Source: Gammaproteobacteria bacterium
GTDB taxonomy: Bacteria > Pseudomonadota > Gammaproteobacteria > Pseudomonadales > Pseudohongiellaceae
Length of the DNA: 44,208 nucleotides
Reading direction: 5' to 3'
Assembly: GCA_030654835.1 (NCBI GenBank)
Contig: JAURWS010000017.1
Coordinates: forward strand, 1-44,208
A program made the translations under genes and the position numbers. Shown one piece after another: positions 17,319 through 26,668 of this stretch; position 1 is the stretch's first letter, and each line of letters begins with the position of its first letter. Under the pieces are notes generated by a model that saw only the letters and a program-made list of their open reading frames with translations, searched no databases and was not told where the DNA came from.

Positions 17319-17972
17319 TTAACCCAAGTTGAGTACGAGAGTACCTCTGGCGATTGCGCCAGTCAGGTAGTTGTAGGTGATGGTAGGAATAGTCACCGGA
17401 GCCGCGACGGTACCGCTCTTGAACTGACCTACGTAGTAGTAGATGCAAGAGACAGTTGCGACCGTCGGCGTAGCGTTATCTTTCTGCAGAACAGTAACGA
17501 TGTCGATGGTTGCAAGTGCTGCAGCTTCGAGCGCCGTCTCGCGAGTTGCGGCCGCATCAGCACCCAACCCCTCTATGCTCCCAAGAGAAGGGCGTCCGCC
17601 GGACTGCAGAATCGAGTTATAGACATCGACACAGGTATTAGCTGTAGTTACAGTGGCAACGGCAGAAGGCAGAATGGTCGCGCTACGAGGATAACCTGCG
17701 GTGGAGGCGTAGAGGTTAAACCCAGCGGCGTTAGTCACCGTCGTCAGTGGCTGCCCTTCACCGACCCATTGCGCTCTGAACAATGCAACTCCAGTGGTAA
17801 ACCCACCCTCAACAGCATCCACTACCGCTGTATGAGCCTGATTTGTTACATCCATGAACCGCGGAAGCGCAGTCGCAGTCAGGATACCGAGCAGGAGAAT
17901 GACCACTACCAGTTCGATAATGGTAAAACCTGATTGTTTACGTTTTGCGTTCATCGCAGTCATGCTTTTCAT
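17319..17972 (-). CDS. mshA: MSHA major pilin MshA
   Basis: This 217-residue prepilin has the leader MKSMTAMNAKRKQSG and the mature start FTIIELVVVILLLGILTATALPRFMDV, with Gly-1 and Glu+5. A globular beta domain follows, with two Cys far apart (NTCVD and VSCIY), which can form the D-loop disulfide. It is longer than many MshA pilins (about 170-180). ATG 17972 has a modest site aaggg nine bases upstream; ATGs at 17963 and 17954 are also in frame and would shorten the leader. Placement between the assembly genes and the minor pilins, with a terminator right after, fits the major subunit. Confidence 0.88.
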   Translation of the reverse strand: MKSMTAMNAKRKQSGFTIIELVVVILLLGILTATALPRFMDVTNQAHTAVVDAVEGGFTTGVALFRAQWVGEGQPLTTVTNAAGFNLYASTAGYPRSATILPSAVATVTTANTCVDVYNSILQSGGRPSLGSIEGLGADAAATRETALEAAALATIDIVTVLQKDNATPTVATVSCIYYYVGQFKSGTVAAPVTIPTITYNYLTGAIARGTLVLNLG

Positions 17973-18239
17973 AGTATTACACCCTTGGTCACTGACAGTT
18001 TAATCACTCAATTGAAACAGTTTGGATAATGCCTGGAACGTCCTGCTAATCGCGAATTCACCTGCTTTTCCTTCTTTAGCTCAAGCACTTGAAATAGACT
18101 CTACACCTACTTTATCAGGCTCATTTGAGGGTTATCCTAGCACCGGCACTGCACCTCTGCCAGACGAAAACCCACCTTTGAACCCGTTTACTGCCTATTT
18201 ATCCCTTTTTTGTCCCTTTTGCCTCGCCCGGCAACCTCA
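17973..18239 (-). promoter_or_regulatory. Intergenic region upstream of mshA
   Basis: This 267-bp stretch has no open frame of note. It is the likely place for a separate mshA promoter, but I could not find a convincing -35/-10 pair or a sigma54 site. It includes the mshA ribosome site (aaggg, minus strand, at about 17982-17986). Confidence 0.3.
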
Positions 18240-18908
18240 CTATTGCGGCGGAACTTCGATGCCGGACAACGAGATCCCTTGCGATTTCCAGCTAAAGGGC
18301 GTGACGGGCTCCAGCACCAACCCTTCCCACTTTCCGCCATTTGCGGATGGGCCTCCTGCCGCTGCGACACTCAGTCCGGTCACCTGTCCCGCGTCAATTC
18401 CGAGCCCCTCATCAGCCTTCTCAGCCGCCTCGGAGTACTTGTTGATCACCTGGAAACGGATCGAATTCATAGTGGCGGAGCCATCGCCAGCCGCCGAATA
18501 AATCTGCAAGCCAGGGCTCGCCAGGTACACCAACTGTCCGTTGTAACTGTCGAAGTACCAGGTCCGTCTCGGCAAACTGACTTCATCCACCAGCGAAAAA
18601 GCCCCCGTATAATTCGTTGGCGTCTCCAGCATCAGATCCATTGGATTTGATTTCTCCAAGGTTCTCATCTCTTCGAACTTGCCACCCGCTATGCCGTTCA
18701 TCATCTGCAACATGACCGCTGCCTTGATCTGCCCCACAATGGACAGAAAATTGGCGCGCTCTGCATCTGCCGGGTACTGCTCGAAACGCCTCATCGATAT
18801 CGAAAAAATAATCGAGGAGATCAACAGATACAGGATCAACTCGAAGATGGAGAACCCTCTCATCCTTCGCACATTTTGAACGCTTATTTTACGATATTTT
18901 CGCGTCAC
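18240..18908 (-). CDS. Minor pilin-like protein in the mshF/mshB position
   Basis: This 222-residue protein has a prepilin-type start: basic leader, then RG-FSIFELILYLLISSIIFSISM, with Gly-1 and Glu+5. The long body has no cysteine and contains the segment RRTWYFDSYNGQLVYL. In the reference MSHA order two genes, mshF and mshB, lie between mshG and mshA; only this one is found here. Sequence alone does not let me decide which it is, and it may be a distinct minor pilin. It begins 80 bases after the mshG stop and ends 268 bases before mshA. Confidence 0.7.
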   Translation of the reverse strand: MTRKYRKISVQNVRRMRGFSIFELILYLLISSIIFSISMRRFEQYPADAERANFLSIVGQIKAAVMLQMMNGIAGGKFEEMRTLEKSNPMDLMLETPTNYTGAFSLVDEVSLPRRTWYFDSYNGQLVYLASPGLQIYSAAGDGSATMNSIRFQVINKYSEAAEKADEGLGIDAGQVTGLSVAAAGGPSANGGKWEGLVLEPVTPFSWKSQGISLSGIEVPPQ

Positions 18909-18987
18909 GCTGATCTCAAAGGCCTTTAATAAACTTGATGAAGGTCACAGTTTTTCAATTAGTTTTGCAATAGTGCGCAAGAATCAA

Positions 18988-20271
18988 TCAACGAACCGCC
19001 GAGTTAAGGTCCCAGATTGGCAGGAACACGCCCAGCGCCAGTACTAACACTATGCCTGCGATAAACATGATCAGGATCGGTTCGATGGCATCACCAAGTT
19101 TCTTCAGGTCGTACTCCGTCTCTGTTTCATAAAAATCCGCGACTTCGGCCATCAGTTCATCAATGGTGCCGCTCTCCTCGCCTACTGCGATCATCTGCAA
19201 CACCAGCGGCGAAAACATGTTGCTTTGTACTGCCGTATTGTAGAGCGACTCACCACGGGAGATGCTATCGCGCATCTTCAACACGCGATTGCCAATGTAT
19301 TTGTTACCCACCGCGCCGGCCACGACCGCAAGACCCTGCACGATCGGAACTCCTGCCGCCATCACCATGCCGAACGTGCGTGCAAAACGCCCCAGTGCGA
19401 TGCGCTCAAAGACGCCTCCGATCAACGGAATGCGCATCTTGATCTGATCCCAGGTGTGACGCCCCACTTCTGAGTTGACCCAGCTGCGCAGTGCCAGCAA
19501 AGTCCCCACTATCGAACCGATAATGAGGTACCAATACGCCACCACGAAATCCGAAACGCCGATAAGTATGCGTGTCTCCAACGGCAGTTCTGCACCAAGC
19601 CGCTCAAATGTCTCGGAGAAGGCCGGAATCACGAAATAAGTAATGACACCCAGCGCCACCGCAATCGTTACCATTACAAAAGTTGGATAACGCGTGGCAC
19701 TTTTGACCTGCTTTTTGGTCTTCTTCTCCAGCTCCAGATACTTGCTGACCTCTCTGAACGCGAGATCGAGCTGGCCCGTGCTCTCACCCACGTTGACCAG
19801 GCTTAAAAACAACGGCGAAAAAAGTTTGGGGTGGCGCCCCAGAGATGACGACAGGTTCATGCCACTTTCCAGGCTCTTGCTCACGTCCGCAAGAATGCTC
19901 CTGAAACGCGGATTCTTCATCGACGCCTGCAAACCCGCGAGGGCGCGATCCAGCGGCAACCCCGCTTTGGTCAGGCTATACATCTGTCGGGAAAAGATAA
20001 TCAACTCATTGATGTCGATCTTCTTGGCAAAGAGAAATGTGTTGATCTGCATAGCGGCGGAAGGCTGAGCCGCCTTGCGAGGCTGAGGCTTCTCGGCGCC
20101 GCCGCTCTTGTCATTGGCCGCCTTCCTGCTGATCTTGATCTCGCGAATCTCAATGGGCGTGACAGCGCGACCGAACAGCTCGGTAGCCACCGCATCGGCA
20201 GACAAAGCCTCGACGTTGCCAGTCACCAGACTGCCCGCCCTGTCTCTGCCCTTGTATTGATACATCGCCAT
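18988..20271 (-). CDS. mshG: MSHA inner-membrane platform protein MshG
   Basis: This 427-residue PilC/GspF-family protein forms the platform on which the MshE ATPase drives pilin insertion. The N-terminal YQYKGRDRAGSLVTG strand is typical. The two T2SSF domains are visible: the first around residues 90-215 (FSRQMYSLTKAGLPLDRAL ... LVNVGESTGQLDLAF) and the second around 295-415 (GRFARTFGMVMAAGVPIVQGL ... MIAVGEESGTIDELM). Three hydrophobic segments are present (ATRYPTFVMVTIAVALGVITYFVIPAF; an internal one; the C-terminal LIMFIAGIVLVLALGVFLPIW). It lies 19 bases downstream of mshE. Confidence 0.93.
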   Translation of the reverse strand: MAMYQYKGRDRAGSLVTGNVEALSADAVATELFGRAVTPIEIREIKISRKAANDKSGGAEKPQPRKAAQPSAAMQINTFLFAKKIDINELIIFSRQMYSLTKAGLPLDRALAGLQASMKNPRFRSILADVSKSLESGMNLSSSLGRHPKLFSPLFLSLVNVGESTGQLDLAFREVSKYLELEKKTKKQVKSATRYPTFVMVTIAVALGVITYFVIPAFSETFERLGAELPLETRILIGVSDFVVAYWYLIIGSIVGTLLALRSWVNSEVGRHTWDQIKMRIPLIGGVFERIALGRFARTFGMVMAAGVPIVQGLAVVAGAVGNKYIGNRVLKMRDSISRGESLYNTAVQSNMFSPLVLQMIAVGEESGTIDELMAEVADFYETETEYDLKKLGDAIEPILIMFIAGIVLVLALGVFLPIWDLNSAVR

Positions 20272-20290
20272 ATTGCATCACTCTGTGCGC

Positions 20291-22030
20291 TTATTCGGCC
20301 GCACTGACCTCGAAATCGCCCGCCTCATCTACCTGCTCGGCCACCTTGAAGACTTCGTCCAGACTGGTGATGCCCTTGCCCGCATCGGCCAATGCACTCA
20401 TGACCAGGGGAACATAACCATGACTGCGCTTTGCAGCCCGCACAAAGTCTGCGGAATTCGAGCGCCGCAGGGCATCTGCCATCTCGTCGTTGAGCACCAG
20501 CAATTCGAACACCCCGATGCGGCCACGGTAGCCCGTGTTGTTGCACCGGTGACAGCCGCTCGGGTTCTTCAACTTCATGGCCTTCGCCTCGGCCTCTCCC
20601 AGCTGCTCCGCGAGCCAATTGGATTCCTGTAGTGACGGGTGGTAATCCGTATAGCAGTTGTCACAGAGGCGACGCACCAATCGCTGTGCCACCACCGCCT
20701 TGATCGCCGTGGCCGCCAGGAATCCCTCTGCCCCCATGTCCACCAGACGCATGGCACTCGATACCGCGTCATTGGTGTGCAAGGTGGAGAGCACCAAGTG
20801 GCCGGTCATCGCAGCGCGCAATGCAATTTCTGCGGTTTCGGTGTCGCGGATCTCGCCCACCAGAATAATGTCCGGGTCTTGTCGCAACGCTGCGCGCAGC
20901 ACGCGCGCGAATGTCAGATTGATCTTCGGATTCACCTGCACCTGATTGATGCGGTGCAATCGGTATTCCACTGGGTCTTCTACAGTGATGATCTTTTTGC
21001 CGACTTCGTTCAATTCCTGCAGCGCGCCGTACAGCGTCGTAGTCTTGCCGCTACCGGTAGGCCCGGTAACCAGAATCAGACCGTGCGGCATGTGAATCAG
21101 CCTGCGGAAACGCTTCAGCACATCCTCGGGCATCCCCACATTGTCCAGTTCCGCTGCGCCGTCGGTCTGATCCAGCAGACGCATCACCACCGATTCGCCA
21201 TGTTCGATCGGCATGGTGGAGAGACGCACGTCAAGCCTGCGATCTTTGACCTTCAGACTGAAGCGGCCGTCCTGCGGCAGACGCTTCTCGGAGATATCCA
21301 GCCCGGACAGCAGCTTCAGTCGCAACACCAGCGCGGGCGCAATGCGCCGCTCCTTCATCACCTGTTCCTGCAGCACACCGTCCACGCGCATCCGGATTCG
21401 CAGGACTGTCTCGTCGGGTTCGATGTGAATGTCCGAGGCCCGCACCTGCACCGCATCCTGAAAGATCGACTGCAGCAGTTTTACCACCGGGGCGTCGCTG
21501 TCGTCGGCCGCTGGGGTCAGCGACGCCAGGTCGAAATTCGAATCGGTCAGCTCTTCATCGAGTTCTTCGGCGAAGCTGGCAATCTCTTCTGTGCGACGGT
21601 AGACCAGGTCCAGCGTGTTGAGTAATTCACTTTCACGCACCACAGCCTGTTGAATCGGCTGTTGCAGCGCCCGCTCCAGCGCGTCATACGCATAAATATC
21701 GGTCGGGTCAGCCATGCCCACCAGCAGATCGCCCTTCTTGTCGGAGAGGACGATGGCACGGTAGCGACGCGCCAGCGTCTCGGACAAGCGCTGCACCAGC
21801 TTGATGTCGAACTTGTAACGGCGCAGATCCACGAAGGGAATCTGCAACTGCGTCGACAAAAATTCGAGAAACTGCTCTTCCCCAAGGTAACCAAGACTGA
21901 TGAGAGTACGCCCCAGTCGCAACCCGGTGCTCTTTTGTTTTTCAAGAGCCTGCCGAAGTTGAGCCTCGGTGATGACCTGGTTCTGAACCAGAAGGTCACC
22001 TATTCGCACCTTTTGTCTAACTGCTGCCAT
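20291..22030 (-). CDS. mshE: MSHA extension ATPase MshE
   Basis: This 579-residue hexameric GspE/PilB-type ATPase powers pilus extension. The N-terminal MshEN domain shows both tandem cyclic di-GMP motifs: R9-I-G-D-L-L ... Q32 and R38-LGRTLISLGYL ... LSTQLQIPF, with Arg9 and Gln32 at the same numbers as the binding residues in Vibrio cholerae MshE. The catalytic part has Walker A GPTGSGKTT, the Asp box, Walker B ILVGEIRDTETAEIA, and the His box GHLVLSTLHTNDA. A zinc-binding tetracysteine is present (CDNC ... CHRC). The start overlaps the mshN stop (TGATG). Confidence 0.95.
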   Translation of the reverse strand: MAAVRQKVRIGDLLVQNQVITEAQLRQALEKQKSTGLRLGRTLISLGYLGEEQFLEFLSTQLQIPFVDLRRYKFDIKLVQRLSETLARRYRAIVLSDKKGDLLVGMADPTDIYAYDALERALQQPIQQAVVRESELLNTLDLVYRRTEEIASFAEELDEELTDSNFDLASLTPAADDSDAPVVKLLQSIFQDAVQVRASDIHIEPDETVLRIRMRVDGVLQEQVMKERRIAPALVLRLKLLSGLDISEKRLPQDGRFSLKVKDRRLDVRLSTMPIEHGESVVMRLLDQTDGAAELDNVGMPEDVLKRFRRLIHMPHGLILVTGPTGSGKTTTLYGALQELNEVGKKIITVEDPVEYRLHRINQVQVNPKINLTFARVLRAALRQDPDIILVGEIRDTETAEIALRAAMTGHLVLSTLHTNDAVSSAMRLVDMGAEGFLAATAIKAVVAQRLVRRLCDNCYTDYHPSLQESNWLAEQLGEAEAKAMKLKNPSGCHRCNNTGYRGRIGVFELLVLNDEMADALRRSNSADFVRAAKRSHGYVPLVMSALADAGKGITSLDEVFKVAEQVDEAGDFEVSAAE

Positions 22031-23310
22031 CAGAGCCTCAGTTCCGTCACGCGCTTTTCACTGCGCTGGCGCAATCCAGCACTCAGGCTGGGAAGATTCA
22101 ATGCCTGCTGATACGCCTGCAGCGCCTCGGCCTTACGCCCCTGACCGTCCCAGGCGGCTGCGAGTCCGTACCACCACCGGGCCTCATTGCGATTCTGCTG
22201 TACCAGCGACTGATAACTCTTGGCAGCACTCGCAAAATCCATAGCCGACAACTGCGCTGTCGCCAGCAGATCGTGGTATTCAGTATCTGTGCTGACGGGA
22301 GGGGCTTTATCGACAAGCAGCTGTACTGCCTCGATTGCCTGGCCACCACCCAGCAGAAGACGCGCCTGCAACTTGCGATAGCCGACAAAATCGGGAGACA
22401 CGGAAAGTCCTTCGCGTACCAGCGTCGTGACGGCCGCAATGTCACTCTGTTGCAGCATCAATTTAGCGAGTGTCTCGCGCGACTGATGAGCCTGCGGGTT
22501 GGCGCCGATAAATCCCTGCAGCAAGGCGACGGCATCTGCGCGCTGATTACGGCCCCACAGCGTCAGAGCCTCCTGAGTCCGTCCTTTGTCCTGGTCTGCG
22601 AAACTCATTTCGGTAGGGCTTCGCATGGGGGCTGCGGCCTGCTGTGAGGCCAATTGATCACCTGTCTGCAAGGCCGTATCGGCAGTCGGGTCGATCGCAA
22701 GCGCGTTGGCAAACGCGGGATCGATATAGCTCGCAGCGGCAGCCGGACTGGCTGGTTCCACGGCAAGTTGATTCAACTGGGCCACTGGCTGGTCGGCCGA
22801 ATGCAGCTGCTGCTCGACTTGCGCCGCATCCTGTGCCGCAGTGTCTGCGGCGGCAGGAACCGGTGGCGTTTCGGCGGCGGAGCGAACCGCGATCTGCGCC
22901 TGCGCTTCCAACAGCGCACGATTCTGAGCTTCCAGCTCTTCCATGCGCTTTGCGATCACCGCCAGCTCAACCTGCTCCGGGCTCTGGACAGAAGCAACAG
23001 GAGCCGAAGGATTCGCAGTGGCGATGTCCGCAACAGGGTTGCGGTCGGCCGGAGCCTGCACCGCCTGCTGCAAAGCAGCCTGCAAAGGCAGCTCGGGAAA
23101 TCCTGCAGGTTGACGGAAATACTGCAGACCCAGGAAGGTGACGGCCGCAGCGAGCATGAGCAAGCCCACGACGCTCAGCAGCATTTTCAGATTTCTGCCG
23201 ACGCTGTTCAAGTTCGTCACCGGCACCAGCTTTTCAGCACCAAGCCCGGCCGCCGTCGGACCTCGTCGACGCTCATCCAGATCACGCAGCATGTCATTGA
23301 CTAAACTCAT
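22030..23310 (-). CDS. mshN: MSHA biogenesis TPR protein MshN
   Basis: This 426-residue protein starts with a short cytoplasmic tail (MSLVNDMLRDLDERR). One membrane helix at about residues 43-65 (MLLSVVGLLMLAAAVTFLGLQYF) follows, then a long Ala/Gln/Pro-rich periplasmic linker with a coiled-coil patch (ELAVIAKRMEELEAQNRALLEAQ). The C-terminal half is tetratricopeptide repeats (for example ARWWYGLAAAWDGQGRKAEALQAYQQAL). MshN is required for MSHA assembly in Vibrio and Pseudoalteromonas-type systems, probably as a scaffold. It is coupled with mshM (10-base gap) and mshE. Confidence 0.9.
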   Translation of the reverse strand: MSLVNDMLRDLDERRRGPTAAGLGAEKLVPVTNLNSVGRNLKMLLSVVGLLMLAAAVTFLGLQYFRQPAGFPELPLQAALQQAVQAPADRNPVADIATANPSAPVASVQSPEQVELAVIAKRMEELEAQNRALLEAQAQIAVRSAAETPPVPAAADTAAQDAAQVEQQLHSADQPVAQLNQLAVEPASPAAAASYIDPAFANALAIDPTADTALQTGDQLASQQAAAPMRSPTEMSFADQDKGRTQEALTLWGRNQRADAVALLQGFIGANPQAHQSRETLAKLMLQQSDIAAVTTLVREGLSVSPDFVGYRKLQARLLLGGGQAIEAVQLLVDKAPPVSTDTEYHDLLATAQLSAMDFASAAKSYQSLVQQNRNEARWWYGLAAAWDGQGRKAEALQAYQQALNLPSLSAGLRQRSEKRVTELRL

Positions 23311-23320
23311 CTCCCGGTCC

Positions 23321-24235
23321 TCATAGGTAATAACTCACCAGGTAGAAAAGCAGTCCAGCTCCGGCAATAGTGGCGACTCCTGCGACCAGCATCGGTTTGT
23401 ACGATGCCGAGGGAACTGCAACACCTTCCGTGTCTTCGGCAGCACGTCGCACATGGTCTAGATCAATGGTGCGCTCTCCCTTGCCGAATGCCGCCATCAT
23501 CGCTTTGTGCGAGAGAATATTGACGAGCCGGGGAATACCCCTGGTGGCTCCATAGAGGTAGTTGAGTGCACGCTTGCTGAAAACCGCCGGCCCGTTGTAG
23601 CCCGCAGTGGCCATCCGGTGCGTGACATAACGTTCAACGCCTTCTCGATCCAGTGATTCCAGACGATAGGAAAACGTAATGCGCTGCTGCAATTGGCGCA
23701 GTGATTGCTGGGCCAGTTGCTCATCCAGTTCCGGCTGTGCAAAGAGTACCACCTGGAACAGTTTAACTTTTTCAGTCTCGATATTGGTCAGCAGACGCAA
23801 GGCTTCCAGCGTCTTTTCCGGCATCGCGTGCGCTTCATCGATAAACAGAATGACCTGCTTGTTCTCGGCAGAGAGTTCCATGAGCCTGCTGGTAATTCTC
23901 TTGAGCAGGCTGTGGTGGCCGGTATCCGCGTCAGACTCCAGCCCGAGCTCTTCTGCAAACGCCAGAAACAATCCTTTCGGGCTCAACACTGGGTTGGCGA
24001 TGTAGGAGGTGACATAGACACCCTTGTTTTCTTCGAGCGTGTTGAGCACCTTTCGACACAACATGGTCTTGCCGGTGCCCACTTCTCCTACCACTTTGAT
24101 GAACCCTTCCCGATTGGCAATAGAGACCATCAACATGTTGTAAGCCTTGTGATAGCTTGCCATGTTGAGGAAGAACTGTGTGTTTGGCGTCAACGAGAAG
24201 GGAAGCTCATTTAATCCAAAGTGTTCAAGATACAT
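23321..24235 (-). CDS. mshM: MSHA biogenesis ATPase MshM (ExeA-like)
   Basis: This protein of about 304 residues belongs to the ExeA/GspA AAA+ family that helps secretins assemble through the cell wall. The N-terminus MYLEHFGLNELPFSLTPNT is the family hallmark. Walker A is GEVGTGKT at 50-57, Walker B is VILFIDEAHAM, and sensor motifs follow (LLTNIETEK; TRGIPRLVNILSHKAM). The C-terminus ends in a membrane helix (VAGVATIAGAGLLFYLVSYYL). The start is ATG at 24235 rather than the TTG four codons upstream. It is preceded by mshL (27-base gap), its likely partner secretin. Confidence 0.92.
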   Translation of the reverse strand: MYLEHFGLNELPFSLTPNTQFFLNMASYHKAYNMLMVSIANREGFIKVVGEVGTGKTMLCRKVLNTLEENKGVYVTSYIANPVLSPKGLFLAFAEELGLESDADTGHHSLLKRITSRLMELSAENKQVILFIDEAHAMPEKTLEALRLLTNIETEKVKLFQVVLFAQPELDEQLAQQSLRQLQQRITFSYRLESLDREGVERYVTHRMATAGYNGPAVFSKRALNYLYGATRGIPRLVNILSHKAMMAAFGKGERTIDLDHVRRAAEDTEGVAVPSASYKPMLVAGVATIAGAGLLFYLVSYYL

Positions 24236-24262
24236 AGTGTTCACCAAATGCGTTAGACGGGA

Positions 24263-26131
24263 TCACTGGAACGGGTTGATGTCCTGGTTGAGCTGCCGGA
24301 ATCGATCGTTGCTGTCGCGGATAAAACGTTCCTCGGTATCTGGCGACGCGATTACTGGTCGCAGCAGAATAATAAATTCACTCTTCACCGTCTGACGGCG
24401 CCGCTGATCGAAGGCCGCCCCGACGACTGGCAGATCGTTCACCACCGGAATGCCGGCAACATCCTCGACACTGCGTTCGTACGCCAGCCCGCCCAGCACG
24501 ACAATCTTGCCGTCTTCACCACGAATGACGCTGTCCAGCTCACGCACAGAGGTACGGGCCAGCGGGACCTGCGCGCCGGAAATCGATTTGCTCTGCTCCA
24601 CCACTGTGCTGATGGTCGGATGGATATGCAGCGTGATGCGTCCTTCGGCACTGATCTGCGGCGTGATATCCATGGAGATGCCGGAGAAGAATGGCTGCAG
24701 AGAAGCACTGTTGCTGGTGGTTGTGTTGTTTCCGCCGGCAACTGTCGTAGCGTTCTGTCCAGTCTGAAAATATTCCTCATCACCGTCCTGGAATACGGCC
24801 TTCTGGTTGTTCATCACTTTCAGGCTCGGGCTCGAAAGCACCTGAGTCGTGCCGCGCGACTCCAGAATCTGGAACACGGCATTGAAATCGGTGAAATTGG
24901 TGGCAATCGACAACGGGCCGGAGATGCCCTGAATATTCGATCCGCCCGTCGAACCGAACTGCCCGGTCACGGTGTTGTTGGTCAGCTCGGCGCCGCCAAT
25001 ACCAAACGTGTCGAAATCGATGGCCGACTGGAAGCCCTTGTTCAATATGACCTCCAGAAACTGCACCTGAATGGTGACTTCGCGGCTCAGGATGTTCTGC
25101 GCCCGGGCAATATAGTCGGCAACCCGATCCAGCTCGGCAGGTAGCGCTGTCACCATTACCAAGCCAACTTGGGGCTGCACCACCACACTTCGACCTTCGG
25201 CGCTGCCACTACTGCTGCTACCACCGCCGCCCCCCCCCGCCAGACCGGCGAGCAAACCCCCGCCCCCACCGCTTTGCGAGGAATCATCGCCGCGCTGCAC
25301 GGGCGCACCAATCATGGTCGCTATTACGGCTTCGAAGTCTTCCCAGAAGTTGGATTCGGTTTCCGTCGAAACCTGTCCTCCGGCGCCGCCGCCGCTGCCT
25401 GAATTGCTAGTGTTGTTCCCGTTGGTGCCATTGTTGTTATTACTGCCGGTATTGCCTGTGTTCCCACTGGAGTTGTTAAAGCCCCCACTGTTGTTGGTGC
25501 CACCGTTGTTATTGTTGTTATTGCCACCTCCTTGACTACTGGAACTGGAAGAACTCACCTGTACGGACGAGGTTCCCATCCGGGTAATATTCAAATAATC
25601 CACTGAAAATATGCGCGTCTGCAGTCCAGCTGGCTGAATCCGATAGATGTTGCCGTTGCGCGTGACCTGGTAGCCATAGGTCTCCTGCACGGCAAACATG
25701 ACCTCTTCGATGGTGACATCGGGTAGCGACAGGCTGATTTCACCTTCAACATCCGGACTGACAGCCACACCGTACTGAGTGCCTGCAACCAGATTGGAGA
25801 AAAATGACTGGGCCGATTCCCGATTCGCAACAATGTTGAATCGATCCTCCATCGGAGTCAGGAGCTCATCGTTGATGGTCAGCGCTGGCAGTATCTCATT
25901 GATGATGTCCTGCGATGGCGCTTCCGGCACCACTATCAGGGTTTCGGCCGCCTCATCCAGCGTGTCCTGAATGCTGGAAATCACGGAATCCTGCGGGGCG
26001 CTCTGCTGATTGGCACCACAGGCAGCAAGCAGCATGAATACCGCCGACACCGCCAGTGTGCGCAATGCTGCCGGAGCTGACTTGAGCAGCGCTTCCAGCA
26101 GAGGTATCCACATGACTGATCTGGTTAACAT
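24263..26131 (-). CDS. mshL: MSHA outer-membrane secretin MshL
   Basis: This secretin lipoprotein of about 622 residues has the signal and lipobox VFMLLAACG, an N-terminal STN/N0-type domain (FNIVANRESAQSFFSNLV), an N1 region, and a C-terminal secretin barrel (VTIQVQFLEVILNKGFQSAIDF ... VLGGLAYE). Between them lies a loop of roughly 90-100 residues made almost only of Asn, Gly, Ser and Thr, about residues 190-290, and then a G6 run with a C9 tract in the DNA at 25230-25238. ATG 26131 is chosen because ggag lies five bases upstream; GTG 26170 would give a longer N-terminus. It forms the channel through which the pilus leaves the cell. Confidence 0.95.
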   Translation of the reverse strand: MLTRSVMWIPLLEALLKSAPAALRTLAVSAVFMLLAACGANQQSAPQDSVISSIQDTLDEAAETLIVVPEAPSQDIINEILPALTINDELLTPMEDRFNIVANRESAQSFFSNLVAGTQYGVAVSPDVEGEISLSLPDVTIEEVMFAVQETYGYQVTRNGNIYRIQPAGLQTRIFSVDYLNITRMGTSSVQVSSSSSSSQGGGNNNNNNGGTNNSGGFNNSSGNTGNTGSNNNNGTNGNNTSNSGSGGGAGGQVSTETESNFWEDFEAVIATMIGAPVQRGDDSSQSGGGGGLLAGLAGGGGGGSSSSGSAEGRSVVVQPQVGLVMVTALPAELDRVADYIARAQNILSREVTIQVQFLEVILNKGFQSAIDFDTFGIGGAELTNNTVTGQFGSTGGSNIQGISGPLSIATNFTDFNAVFQILESRGTTQVLSSPSLKVMNNQKAVFQDGDEEYFQTGQNATTVAGGNNTTTSNSASLQPFFSGISMDITPQISAEGRITLHIHPTISTVVEQSKSISGAQVPLARTSVRELDSVIRGEDGKIVVLGGLAYERSVEDVAGIPVVNDLPVVGAAFDQRRRQTVKSEFIILLRPVIASPDTEERFIRDSNDRFRQLNQDINPFQ

Positions 26132-26173
26132 CAATTCTCCGGTCTTGCTTGAATTCCGTATTGCTCGCACTCG

Positions 26174-26668
26174 TTAATCCACTCTGGCTTTGACGGGTGC
26201 AATGAAGTTCGACACGCGTTGTTCCTGACCATTTACAAGCAGCGTTACCCCATCGGCATCGATGCTGACCACGGTCGCCTCACCGATCACGTCGCCGGGC
26301 GCCACCAGTTGCTGATTGACCATCGCCACAGGGCGCTCACCTCCGGTGCGAATGAAGCTCACCGTATAGCCGCTGGACACGATTTCGCCAATCGCCCCCG
26401 CCCCGAACGCACTCAAATCATCCAATCCCGTACGCAGACCATCGCCAAATCCACCAAAGGCATCCATCAGGCCGAACAGAAAGCTTCCGTCTGCTGCCAC
26501 TCTGACTGAAGCCGGTCGTGTGGGATCGCGCAGTTCTTCATCACCAAAAAGTTCAGCACTTGCTATAGAGCCCACCGACAGCACAACAAGGCCTGCAGCC
26601 CACACGACGCCGAGCCGCAAAACTCGCTTGCTGAATCGCAGGAATTTTCGAGTCACTTGTTCAGACAC
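26174..26668 (-). CDS. mshK: MSHA biogenesis protein MshK (PilP-like)
   Basis: This 164-residue periplasmic protein has an N-terminal membrane anchor or signal (LRLGVVWAAGLVVLSVGSIASA). The mature start ELFGDEELRDPTRPA carries the DPTRP motif typical of MshK and GspC/PilP-like proteins. The C-terminal small domain (YTVSFIRTGGERPVAMVNQQLVAPGDVIGEATVVSI) resembles the HR domain that contacts the secretin. The start is GTG at 26668, overlapping the mshJ stop by eight bases. It links the inner-membrane complex to MshL. Confidence 0.88.
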   Translation of the reverse strand: MSEQVTRKFLRFSKRVLRLGVVWAAGLVVLSVGSIASAELFGDEELRDPTRPASVRVAADGSFLFGLMDAFGGFGDGLRTGLDDLSAFGAGAIGEIVSSGYTVSFIRTGGERPVAMVNQQLVAPGDVIGEATVVSIDADGVTLLVNGQEQRVSNFIAPVKARVD

